Assembly (NCBI RefSeq): GCF_030232265.1 | Contig: NZ_JASPJK010000010.1 | Location: forward strand, 25,488-89,487 | Direction of reading: 5' to 3' | DNA from: Corynebacterium sp. MSK041 | GTDB taxonomy: Bacteria; Actinomycetota; Actinomycetes; Mycobacteriales; Mycobacteriaceae | Length of the DNA: 64,000 nucleotides | Shown here: one piece after another, positions 26,643 to 34,385 of the stretch | Position numbering within the stretch: the stretch's first letter is position 1 | Layout: each line of letters starts with the position of its first letter | The notes under the pieces: model-generated | Databases searched by the model: none | What the model was told of the DNA's origin: nothing | What the model saw: only the letters and a program-made list of their open reading frames with translations | Translations under genes and position numbers: made by a program

Positions 26643-27173
26643 ATGGCCGGTATGTTTCCCACGATGGTGACGGATCCGAATGATCCAAACCGCAATCACA
26701 GGTCCTCAGCGTGGACAGCAGGGCAGGGCTGCCCACGCAACCTGCGTGTGGCGTTCTATCTCATCTGCACCGCGGGTGTACTGATGCTGCTCACCGCGTT
26801 CACGCTGTTGTCCAACGGATATCCCGGTGATGACGTGATCCATGATGTGAGCAAGCTCTTGGGTGATGTCGCCGACGAAGAATTTCGCCAAAGGTACATG
26901 ACCAACATGCGGGTCACGGCGTGGGGCAGCATTATTCTCACGCTGTGGCTGGTGTCCGCAGCAGCGTATCTCCCCAAAGGTAGCCGTACCGCGCGCCGTT
27001 GGGCTGGTGTGGGCGTGGCTTTAACGTGTTTCTTGCACTTGGCGTCGTTTGTGGTGCAGTTAACGGCGTGGGTGTCCATGGTTGTGGTGGTTCTGCTGGT
27101 TGTGGCTATGCTTCTAGCGTTTCGTCCGGATTCAAACGCGTATGTGGATGAGATGAGTCCACGCTTCCAATGA
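26643..27173 (+). CDS. Membrane protein of unknown function (Rv0514-like by position)
   Basis: A 176-residue protein with four predicted transmembrane helices (about 36-58, 88-110, 118-140, 143-160) and an acidic loop after the first. It shares layout but little sequence with the previous protein. The start ATG lies 20 bases after that gene. An exact 12-base duplication (27169-27192) covers its stop codon. Confidence 0.75.
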   Translation: MAGMFPTMVTDPNDPNRNHRSSAWTAGQGCPRNLRVAFYLICTAGVLMLLTAFTLLSNGYPGDDVIHDVSKLLGDVADEEFRQRYMTNMRVTAWGSIILTLWLVSAAAYLPKGSRTARRWAGVGVALTCFLHLASFVVQLTAWVSMVVVVLLVVAMLLAFRPDSNAYVDEMSPRFQ

Positions 27174-27213
27174 AGCCAAGAATGAAGCCAAGAATAAAGA
27201 GCAAAGAGTAGCC

Positions 27214-29931
27214 ATGACCAACCCAGAGAACAACGGTGAACACCCGGACCCGGTGACGGAGTCCCATGAGCAGCTTGGCCGTTCCATCCAGGATGCGATG
27301 GATGCTGCGCGTGAGGCGGGTATTGGCGTGGAAGAAAAGCCGGGGGAGGCATCCGTTTGGTTTGCGGCGGATGTTGAGGACAGGCCACATGTGTCCTATT
27401 CCTTCGTGTTGAAGAATCTGCCACCGGCGCCGGATATTGACATGGTTGAGGCCGCGGTGGAAGAGCTCGACGGGGTGGAGTGCCGTGTGGTTCATCCGCG
27501 TAAAACGGCGTGGGTGACGGCGACGGTGGATACGAGGCCGGGGGTGATCGTCGATAAGTTTGCGGAGCTTGGCATTGAGGCTTCGTTGACTGATACGTCG
27601 ATGTTCCGTTACGCGGCGGCGGTGGAAAGTGCTGAGCATTATGTGCGGCGTAAGGCAACAAAGGATGTTCCGATTCAGTTGCGTCGTCGCCGTCGTTCAG
27701 CACAGCGTTCCTTGGATCGAGCGCGGCAGGCGGGTTTCGGTCCGCGGGCGCGACGCGAGGAGGCGCAGCGGAAGAACCAGAGCAAGGACCCGGTGAAGCG
27801 GGACAGGAAAGACGATGTTCTGTACACCGCACGTGATCTGATTACGCCGGCGCGCATGTGGGTTGCGCTGGTGCTCACTCTTCCGGTGTTGGTGCTGGCG
27901 TATGTTCAGGCGGCGCAGTTTGATGGCTGGCAGTGGATTGAGCTCGCCTTGGCCACCCCGGTAGTCACGTGGTGTGCGTTTCCTTTCCACCGTGCGCTGG
28001 CGGGTGGTGTGCGGCGCGGTATTACGGCGCTTGATGGCGCGAGTTCTGTGGCCATCATCATTGCTTATTTGTGGTCCGCCGCGGTGATTCTTCTCGCGCC
28101 GACGGGGCAGCGTGGTGGGCATTCAGGGTTCACGTGGTTTGCTACGACGTTGGGTACGGATCATGGCCCCGAGTTGTTCCTGGATGTGGCGTGCGGGATC
28201 ACGTTGTTGCTGCTCATCGGCCGGAGGTATTCCATTCGTGCGCGCCGGTTGTTGATTGATGAGATGGCGGATCAATCACTCAACCCGGAGGTTGAGTACA
28301 TCCGCATTAATAAAATGCGTGGGCGCGCGGAGATTGATAAGGAGCTCATCCCGGTCGCTGAGATCAACCGCGGCGATGACATTGTGGTGCATGTTGGTGA
28401 GGTCATTCCTGCTGACGGCAAGGTCATCGGTGGCAAGGCTCGTTTGAAGCAGGGGCTTATCGACGTCCACGAGCCCAACGACGTCAAAGTCGGCTCTACC
28501 GTCTATGCCGGTTCCGTGATTGAATCCGGGGAGATCAAGGTGCGTGCGCAGCGCACCGGCCATGCAACGCGCTGGTTGGTGGTGATGCAGTGGCTGCGGG
28601 ATGTAGAGGTACGTCAGCGGTATGCCTCGGTCCAGTATGCCCAGAGTGCTGCACGGCTGTTGCCGGTATCTATGACCGTGGCCTTTTTCAGTTTCATTTT
28701 GTGGGGCTTGATTTCGGGCGATTACAACGCGGCTTTGCGTACTTCTTTGGCGGTTCTAGCTGGCGTCGCACCGGTGGCGTTGGCATTGTCCCCAGCGTTG
28801 GCGCTGCGGTTGGGTATTGAGTCCGCGGCGCGCAACGGTGTGTTGTTGCGTGATGGTAATACGCTGCGTTCGTTGGAGACGGTGGACACGGTTGTGTTCA
28901 ACCGCGTGGGCACCCTGGCAAAGTCCCAGATGTGTGTGGAAACGGTGACACCGGCGGAAGGGGAGAGCGAGGAGATGATCCTCCGCATCGCCGGTGCGGT
29001 GTCCATGGAATCGGACACCCCGGCCGGGCGCGCGCTGGTGCAGGGGGCACGTGAGGCGAAGACTCAGACGGACAACAATCCGGATCTACCCACGCGCTAT
29101 GAATTGGTGAATGTGGCCACGGAGCCGAGCGGTGATGTGAGCGCGCGCGTGAATCTGGTGTTTGTGGATGAGGAGGGCCGTGAGACATCCACCCAGGTTG
29201 ATGCCTTGTTGTGGCGGCCGGTGAATCTGTCTCACCTGCGTGGCCGTTTGGCGGTGGCTGCCACCTCGGGCGGTACCCCCGTGGTTGTGCGGTGGAAGGG
29301 CAAGGACCGTGGCGTGATCACGTTGTATGACCCGTTCAAGGACGACGCCGATGAGGCTGTGTCCCGCTTGGAGCAGATGGGCGTGGAAACGGTGATGCTC
29401 ACGCGGGATACGTACCCGGTGGCTCGTCGTTTTGCGGATTTCTTGGGTATCTCCAACGTGCTGGCGGGTATTACGAATAACCGGAAGGCCGGGGCAATCC
29501 GCAACCTTCAGGCGGCGGGGGCGGAGGTCGCTTTGGTCGGTGATGCGTCCGTACGTGATGCGCTGCGCGCAGCAACGGTGAGCATCATGTATGCGGATTC
29601 GGAGGAGCTGGAGTTTTCCCGCCGTCGCGGGCGCACGGTGTCTGCGGTGTTGTTGCGCCATGATGTGATGGCGGTGCCGCAGCTTGTGTCGCACGCCCGC
29701 AAGGTGTGTGAGGTCATTGACCGCAACTTGGCGCTGGCGTGGATCTACAACGGCCTCATGTTGGTGTGTGCGGTGGCCGGTGTCATTCCGCCGATCGCGG
29801 CAACCGTGCTCATGCTTGGTTCTTCGCTGCTCATCGAGGGGTTGTCTATGCGCGCGCGTAGTTTCCCGAATGAGGATCGCGTGGAGCCGGAGACTATTTC
29901 TGAACTGGTCAACGGAGAGAACAATGGCTAA
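27214..29931 (+). CDS. Degenerate P1B-type ATPase homologue (pseudo-transporter)
   Basis: A 905-residue protein with the length and fold pattern of a metal P-type ATPase: an HMA-like N-terminal region without CxxC (60-130), a long basic segment (155-200), membrane helices (about 210-340), an actuator domain (355-450), two more helices (480-535), P/N domains (540-800) and final helices (835-880). The catalytic residues are gone: DKTGT reads NRVGT (N563-T567), the CPC of the ion site reads SPA (526-528), TGE of the actuator is absent (DVHEPND, 418-424), and GDGxND reads GDASVR (776-781). ATP-driven transport is therefore unlikely. It overlaps the HemY-like gene by eight bases. Confidence 0.85.
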   Translation: MTNPENNGEHPDPVTESHEQLGRSIQDAMDAAREAGIGVEEKPGEASVWFAADVEDRPHVSYSFVLKNLPPAPDIDMVEAAVEELDGVECRVVHPRKTAWVTATVDTRPGVIVDKFAELGIEASLTDTSMFRYAAAVESAEHYVRRKATKDVPIQLRRRRRSAQRSLDRARQAGFGPRARREEAQRKNQSKDPVKRDRKDDVLYTARDLITPARMWVALVLTLPVLVLAYVQAAQFDGWQWIELALATPVVTWCAFPFHRALAGGVRRGITALDGASSVAIIIAYLWSAAVILLAPTGQRGGHSGFTWFATTLGTDHGPELFLDVACGITLLLLIGRRYSIRARRLLIDEMADQSLNPEVEYIRINKMRGRAEIDKELIPVAEINRGDDIVVHVGEVIPADGKVIGGKARLKQGLIDVHEPNDVKVGSTVYAGSVIESGEIKVRAQRTGHATRWLVVMQWLRDVEVRQRYASVQYAQSAARLLPVSMTVAFFSFILWGLISGDYNAALRTSLAVLAGVAPVALALSPALALRLGIESAARNGVLLRDGNTLRSLETVDTVVFNRVGTLAKSQMCVETVTPAEGESEEMILRIAGAVSMESDTPAGRALVQGAREAKTQTDNNPDLPTRYELVNVATEPSGDVSARVNLVFVDEEGRETSTQVDALLWRPVNLSHLRGRLAVAATSGGTPVVVRWKGKDRGVITLYDPFKDDADEAVSRLEQMGVETVMLTRDTYPVARRFADFLGISNVLAGITNNRKAGAIRNLQAAGAEVALVGDASVRDALRAATVSIMYADSEELEFSRRRGRTVSAVLLRHDVMAVPQLVSHARKVCEVIDRNLALAWIYNGLMLVCAVAGVIPPIAATVLMLGSSLLIEGLSMRARSFPNEDRVEPETISELVNGENNG

Positions 29932-30958
29932 AACAAACATCGCTGTTATCGGTGCCGGGTTGGCAGGGCTCACCGCGGCCAAGCACATTAGGGGCGCGAG
30001 CGTCGATGTGTATGAAGCAACCGATCGCATCGGCGGCAAACTCCATACCGTCGCATTCGAAGGTGGCCCCACGGACATCGGTGCGGAATCTTTCATTCCC
30101 ACCGACGTCACGCGCGCATTCGTCGAGAAGCTCGGCCTCACCGGGTCCCTCGTCGAACCCAGCGATGCGCCAACCATGCTGTGGGATGGCAAGGAGCTTT
30201 CGCTTATCGACGTCCCCCGCACCACCACCTTCCGCCACGGCCTCCAGGAGCTAACGGAGAAGCTCGCGGAGGAATCCGGTGCTGATATTTACATTGATGC
30301 GTTCATCTCCGGCATCACGCGTGCGACGGATAAGGAAAGCGGCAAAGAGGGCTTCCGCCTCAAAGGTGGGGAAGACAAGCTGTACGACCACGTTGTCCTG
30401 GCTGTGCCGGCACCGACCGCCGCGCTTTTGCTCAAGCAAGTGGATGCGGATGCTGCACAAGCGTTGGCGAAAGTGAAGTTGGCCAACAGGGTTGTGGTGG
30501 GCATGCGCTTTGCCACCGGCGAGGGCTTGCCAGAGGCTGCGGAGATCCGCATTGTGGACGGTGGGGACGGTGCGCAAGGCGTCCATACCGAATCTTTCGT
30601 GTTCTCTTCCCAGCGTTGGCCACATCTCGCGCAGCGCGAGGGTGCACTGGTCCGCGCAACTCTCAATGCCGAAGCGCATGCGGATGAGGATGACCTGGTG
30701 GATTGGGCCCTAGATGACCTGACAAAGGTCACCGGCTTTGATGGCCGTGCTGCCGGACTGGAAGAAATCTACGTCCAACGCTGGTTCGGTGCCTTCCCGG
30801 AAGCCACCGATGCCAACAAGGCTGCGGCCACCGAAGCAGACGAAATGATCGCGCAGATCCCCGGTATCTCTGCAACCGGCGCATGGGTAAGCGGCCCCGG
30901 CATCCCCAATGTCATCGCCCATGCCCGTGCGACCGCGGATGAAGTGCCCACTGCGTAG
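29924..30958 (+). CDS. HemY-like FAD protein with internal deletion
   Basis: A 344-residue homologue of protoporphyrinogen/coproporphyrinogen oxidase HemY (usually about 450-470). The FAD-binding start IAVIGAGLAGLTAAKHI, IGGKLHT, TDIGAESF and the C-terminal GAWVSGPGIPNVIAHARATA are conserved. Between LSLIDVP (about residue 92) and TTTFRHGLQELTEKL (about 97), roughly 110 residues of the substrate- and membrane-binding region present in normal HemY are missing, in frame. The flavin fold may persist, but porphyrinogen oxidation is doubtful. It is translationally coupled to the degenerate ATPase (ATGGCTAA overlap). hemE, hemL, hemA, hemB and hemC are not near. Confidence 0.85.
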   Translation: MAKTNIAVIGAGLAGLTAAKHIRGASVDVYEATDRIGGKLHTVAFEGGPTDIGAESFIPTDVTRAFVEKLGLTGSLVEPSDAPTMLWDGKELSLIDVPRTTTFRHGLQELTEKLAEESGADIYIDAFISGITRATDKESGKEGFRLKGGEDKLYDHVVLAVPAPTAALLLKQVDADAAQALAKVKLANRVVVGMRFATGEGLPEAAEIRIVDGGDGAQGVHTESFVFSSQRWPHLAQREGALVRATLNAEAHADEDDLVDWALDDLTKVTGFDGRAAGLEEIYVQRWFGAFPEATDANKAAATEADEMIAQIPGISATGAWVSGPGIPNVIAHARATADEVPTA

Positions 30959-30989
30959 ATCGCTTCAACCCCGTGTAGTTTTGGGTGCC

Positions 30990-31778
30990 ATGCACAAAGA
31001 GCAGGAGCCAACAGGCAACGAGGAGATGGCTGATCCGGTGGAACCCGATCAACCAGATACGTCAGGTGTGCCAGAAGGTTCGGACAAAGAAGAACCCGAA
31101 TGGTGGGAGCAACCCGGTCTGCCGTGGAACTCTAAGCCGACGAAGTCGGACTACTGGTGCCTGGCCTGGTTTGGTTTCGTGGGCATCTTTGGCATGTCCA
31201 TGATCCCGCTGCGCGCGTGGCTGCTCGGTTTGGATCCACCGATCTTGCTGGCGGTGACGGGCTCGCGCATTGGTGCGGCCTCCACGGGCGCGCTCGCCGC
31301 GGTGGGTGAAGCACCAGGCTGGTTGTGGTTTCTGCTCATTGGTTCGCTGGTGAACATCAAGTTTGACTGGGTGTACTGGTGGGCTGGCAAACTGTGGGGC
31401 CGCGGCATTTTGGAGGTGCAGGCGCAAAACTCCAAGCGCACGGAGAAGAATTTCAAGCGCGTGGAAGGCTGGTTCCACCGCCTCGGCTGGGTAGCCATTT
31501 TCCTGGCATACTTGCCCATCCCGTTGCCCATCGCGTTCGTTGTCTTTGTTTTGTGCGGTGCAACCGGTATGGATGTGAAGAAGTTCATGGTCCTCGACTT
31601 TGTGGCGAAGACCATGTGGTCCTTCCTCTACTTCGGCCTGGGCTGGTCGATCGGCGAGCCCGTCGTGTTCGTGCTTGAGCAGTACTCGAAGGTGGCCAAC
31701 TGGATCGCCATCGGTCTTATCGTCGTGGTGTTCTTCGGTGTCTTCCGCGGGCAGTCCAAGACCACACGCAAAGCGTGA
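30990..31778 (+). CDS. DedA-family (VTT domain) membrane protein
   Basis: A 262-residue protein with an acidic N-terminal extension (about 45 residues), then several membrane helices and the DedA pattern: L-GS----KFDWVYWWAGKLWGRG, F-RL-GWVAIFLAYLPIPLPI-F, and a C-terminal K-FMVLDFVAKTMWSFLYFGLGW. DedA proteins are thought to be lipid flippases or to support envelope homeostasis. ATG 30990 is used; earlier in-frame starts overlap hemY. It begins 31 bases after hemY and may belong to that operon. Confidence 0.85.
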   Translation: MHKEQEPTGNEEMADPVEPDQPDTSGVPEGSDKEEPEWWEQPGLPWNSKPTKSDYWCLAWFGFVGIFGMSMIPLRAWLLGLDPPILLAVTGSRIGAASTGALAAVGEAPGWLWFLLIGSLVNIKFDWVYWWAGKLWGRGILEVQAQNSKRTEKNFKRVEGWFHRLGWVAIFLAYLPIPLPIAFVVFVLCGATGMDVKKFMVLDFVAKTMWSFLYFGLGWSIGEPVVFVLEQYSKVANWIAIGLIVVVFFGVFRGQSKTTRKA

Positions 31779-31792
31779 TCTGATACCGCGAG

Positions 31793-33004
31793 CTAATCCA
31801 CGCGCCGGGCGCCATCCTGCGCACTGGTCGCGTAGATCACCGGAGTGGGGTGGCCTTGGGCGGTGGTGTCAGCAGTGATAGCTGCGGCCACCGCATCAAC
31901 ATCCTCATCTCGGCATAGGGCGATGATGGACCCACCAAAACCACCACCGGTGATGCGGGCGCCCACTGCACCAGTGGACAGGGCAGTTTGAACCGCGGTT
32001 TCGAGGGCGTCCGGGACGATCTCAAAATCATCACGCAAAGAGGCGTGGCTTTCATTCATCAGCTGACCAAACTGAGGGATATCGCCAGCCTTGAGTGCCG
32101 CAATCGCACGGAGAGTGCGGGCGGTTTCCGTGTGTACGTGGCGCACACGGCGACGTACGACGTCTGCAGTGAGGTCAGTGGCACCGGATCCAGCTGAAGA
32201 TGCCCATTCCACGGCGCGGTCCACCACATCGTCCTCACGGAACGTGCAGTCAAGGGCAGCAGCAACCTGGTCGATGAGACCGCGCCGGGAGCTGTACTCG
32301 CCCGTCACGTGGGAGTGTTCAACACGGCTGTCAGAGACAAGGAGCTGGTAGCCCTCCCAATTGCACGGAACCTGCTCGTGGGTGCCAGCCAGGAAATCGA
32401 GGGCCAGGGCAAAACCTTCACGGCCACGAACCACGGCGTTTTGGTCCAAGCCACCGGTGTTAGCACCCACGTAGTGGTTCTCAGCGCGCATGGTGGCGGC
32501 GATGATCTGATCATCAGTCGTCTCCGGCGCTAGTAGGTCACGCACGGCAACAGCAACAGCGCACTCCAAAGCAGCGGAGCTAGATAGACCAGAACCCAAC
32601 GGCACATCGGAGATCACCGCGATGTCCAGGCCGGATGTGGCATCACCGATGAGGGCATGGACAGTGCCGGCGATGTAGCCACGCCAATCAGGCAAGCAGT
32701 CAGACTCCGAGCTGGCGGTAGAGAGTTCTGCCAGATCCACTTCGGCATCGAGGATCTCGCCGTTGGGGGAGTGGGAGACCATACGCACAATGCTGTCCTC
32801 CCGCGCGCGGGCAGCCACGGCGGTGGCCATGGTGGTGGCAAAGGGCAGGCACACACCGAAGGCATAGTCCACGTGATCACCGATGAGGTTCACCCGGCCA
32901 GGAGCAACCCACACTCCGGTGGCGGTGCCGCCAATGTGCTCAGTGAAGAATGCTCGCGCATCGGTGCTGAGACGGTCGGGGCTGCGGGTGGAAGAAACAA
33001 TCAC
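31793..33004 (-). CDS. galK: Galactokinase
   Basis: Phosphorylates galactose to galactose-1-phosphate in the Leloir pathway. The 403-residue GHMP kinase has the galactokinase signature GRVNLIGDHVDYAFG, the ATP loop DVPLGSGLSSSAALE and a C-terminal GARITGGGFGGSIIAL. It overlaps galT by four bases and is the last gene of the galactose operon. Length and motifs are normal. Confidence 0.95.
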   Translation of the reverse strand: MIVSSTRSPDRLSTDARAFFTEHIGGTATGVWVAPGRVNLIGDHVDYAFGVCLPFATTMATAVAARAREDSIVRMVSHSPNGEILDAEVDLAELSTASSESDCLPDWRGYIAGTVHALIGDATSGLDIAVISDVPLGSGLSSSAALECAVAVAVRDLLAPETTDDQIIAATMRAENHYVGANTGGLDQNAVVRGREGFALALDFLAGTHEQVPCNWEGYQLLVSDSRVEHSHVTGEYSSRRGLIDQVAAALDCTFREDDVVDRAVEWASSAGSGATDLTADVVRRRVRHVHTETARTLRAIAALKAGDIPQFGQLMNESHASLRDDFEIVPDALETAVQTALSTGAVGARITGGGFGGSIIALCRDEDVDAVAAAITADTTAQGHPTPVIYATSAQDGARRVD

Positions 33005-34110
33005 TGGTAGGCCTCCTTCAACGTGGTGGCGATGACCTCAGGGGTGGTGTCATTGATCCACGCGCCCATGCCGGATTCACTCCCAGCCAAGAACTTCATG
33101 CGGCCGGGGGAGCGCATGAGAGAGAACAGCTGGAGGTGGAAGCGCCCATCCTCCGGGGCATCCACCGGCGCTTGGTTCCATGCGGCGATGTACGGGGTGC
33201 GTTCAATGCCGGGGAAGAACTGATCCACAGCGATGAAGAGCTTGTCGCAGATCACCGCAAGATCATCACGTTCAGCAGTGGTCAGTTCAGCGAAATTCGG
33301 CACCGCACGCTTAGCCATCACCATGACTTCTAGTGGCCACTTCGCCGCGGCGGGAGTGAACACCACAAAGTGGTCCGTCTCCTCGATGATGCGGCGGGCG
33401 GAGGTGAGTTCGGCGGCCAAGAGCGCGTCGAAAAGCGATGTGCCATGCGCTGCGCGATGAGACTGTGCCTGGCGTGCAATCGCGGCCATGCGGGGTGGGA
33501 CGAACGGGTAGGAATAAATCTGACCGTGCGGATGGTGCAAGGTCACGCCGATTTCCTCACCGCGGTTCTCAAACGGGAAGACGGCTTTGACCGGTTCGAG
33601 GGCGGAGAGTTCGGCGGTGCGGTGGGCCCAGACGTCGATAAGCGCGCGCTTGCGGGTAAGTGGCAGATCCTTGAATGAGCCATTCGCGTCCGGCGTGAAA
33701 CACACAACCTCGCAGCGTGACCACGCAGGAGCGCGCTCGAAAAGCTCTTGGCTATCGACGAACGGGCTATACCCCTCCGGCACATCCAACCGCATGCTCA
33801 AGGACGGGAAGCGGTTTTCAAACACGACAACCTGGTAGTCATCCTCTGGGATCTCACTCGGCTTCTGGCCGGGGCGTGTGGGGGCCAACGGGTCCTCATT
33901 CGCGGGCGGGAGGAAGGTCCGGTTCTGTCGGTGCGCGGCATAAATCGCCCACTCACCGGTGAGCGGGTCACGCCGCATCCAGGACTCGGTGAGAACCTCC
34001 GGCAATCCGCGCTCATCGGTGGCGGTGCGGTCCGGTGTGCCGGGCTCATCAAAGTAGATGAGCTCACGGCCATCAGACAATGTCGTGCGCGTGATCTTCA
34101 ACTCAGTCAT
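33001..34110 (-). CDS. galT: Galactose-1-phosphate uridylyltransferase
   Basis: Exchanges UDP between UDP-glucose and galactose-1-phosphate. The 369-residue protein carries the nucleophile motif HHPHGQIYSYP and the FENRGEEIGVT and VVFENRFPSL stretches of the type I family. It lies immediately after the small membrane protein (adjacent bases) and overlaps galK. No galE is in this window, so the epimerase must be elsewhere. Confidence 0.95.
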   Translation of the reverse strand: MTELKITRTTLSDGRELIYFDEPGTPDRTATDERGLPEVLTESWMRRDPLTGEWAIYAAHRQNRTFLPPANEDPLAPTRPGQKPSEIPEDDYQVVVFENRFPSLSMRLDVPEGYSPFVDSQELFERAPAWSRCEVVCFTPDANGSFKDLPLTRKRALIDVWAHRTAELSALEPVKAVFPFENRGEEIGVTLHHPHGQIYSYPFVPPRMAAIARQAQSHRAAHGTSLFDALLAAELTSARRIIEETDHFVVFTPAAAKWPLEVMVMAKRAVPNFAELTTAERDDLAVICDKLFIAVDQFFPGIERTPYIAAWNQAPVDAPEDGRFHLQLFSLMRSPGRMKFLAGSESGMGAWINDTTPEVIATTLKEAYQ

Positions 34111-34371
34111 CTACTCTGCTGCTTCCAATGTGTCGGGGTTGAAGGCGATTGGGCGCAACCGTGCCCACAGGAAGAACACCAGCGCAGTGACAGCAAGGGC
34201 GATGCCCACCCACAGATTGTCGCTGGATTCTTTAGGGATCTTCTCGTCCACATTGAATCCCGGGTCGAGTATGAAGGAGCAGATGATCAGCACGATCCCA
34301 TAGAAACCCAGCAGCGCGCCAATGACGTTGCGGATATCAAACGTTGCGGTTTCTGCTTGTGAATTAGCCAT
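34111..34371 (-). CDS. Small two-helix membrane protein of the galactose operon
   Basis: An 86-residue protein with two predicted transmembrane helices (about 16-34 and 53-71). The first reads GALLGFYGIVLIICSFIL. It lies 14 bases after the symporter and directly before galT. No family is certain. Its place after a sodium symporter suggests a small accessory subunit, but that is inference. Confidence 0.75.
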   Translation of the reverse strand: MANSQAETATFDIRNVIGALLGFYGIVLIICSFILDPGFNVDEKIPKESSDNLWVGIALAVTALVFFLWARLRPIAFNPDTLEAAE

Positions 34372-34385
34372 AAGAATCACTTCCT

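Noticed and set aside
27214..29931. Active copper-exporting P-type ATPase
   Set aside because: The phosphorylation Asp, CPC, TGE and GDGxND motifs are all absent, so the usual annotation would be misleading.
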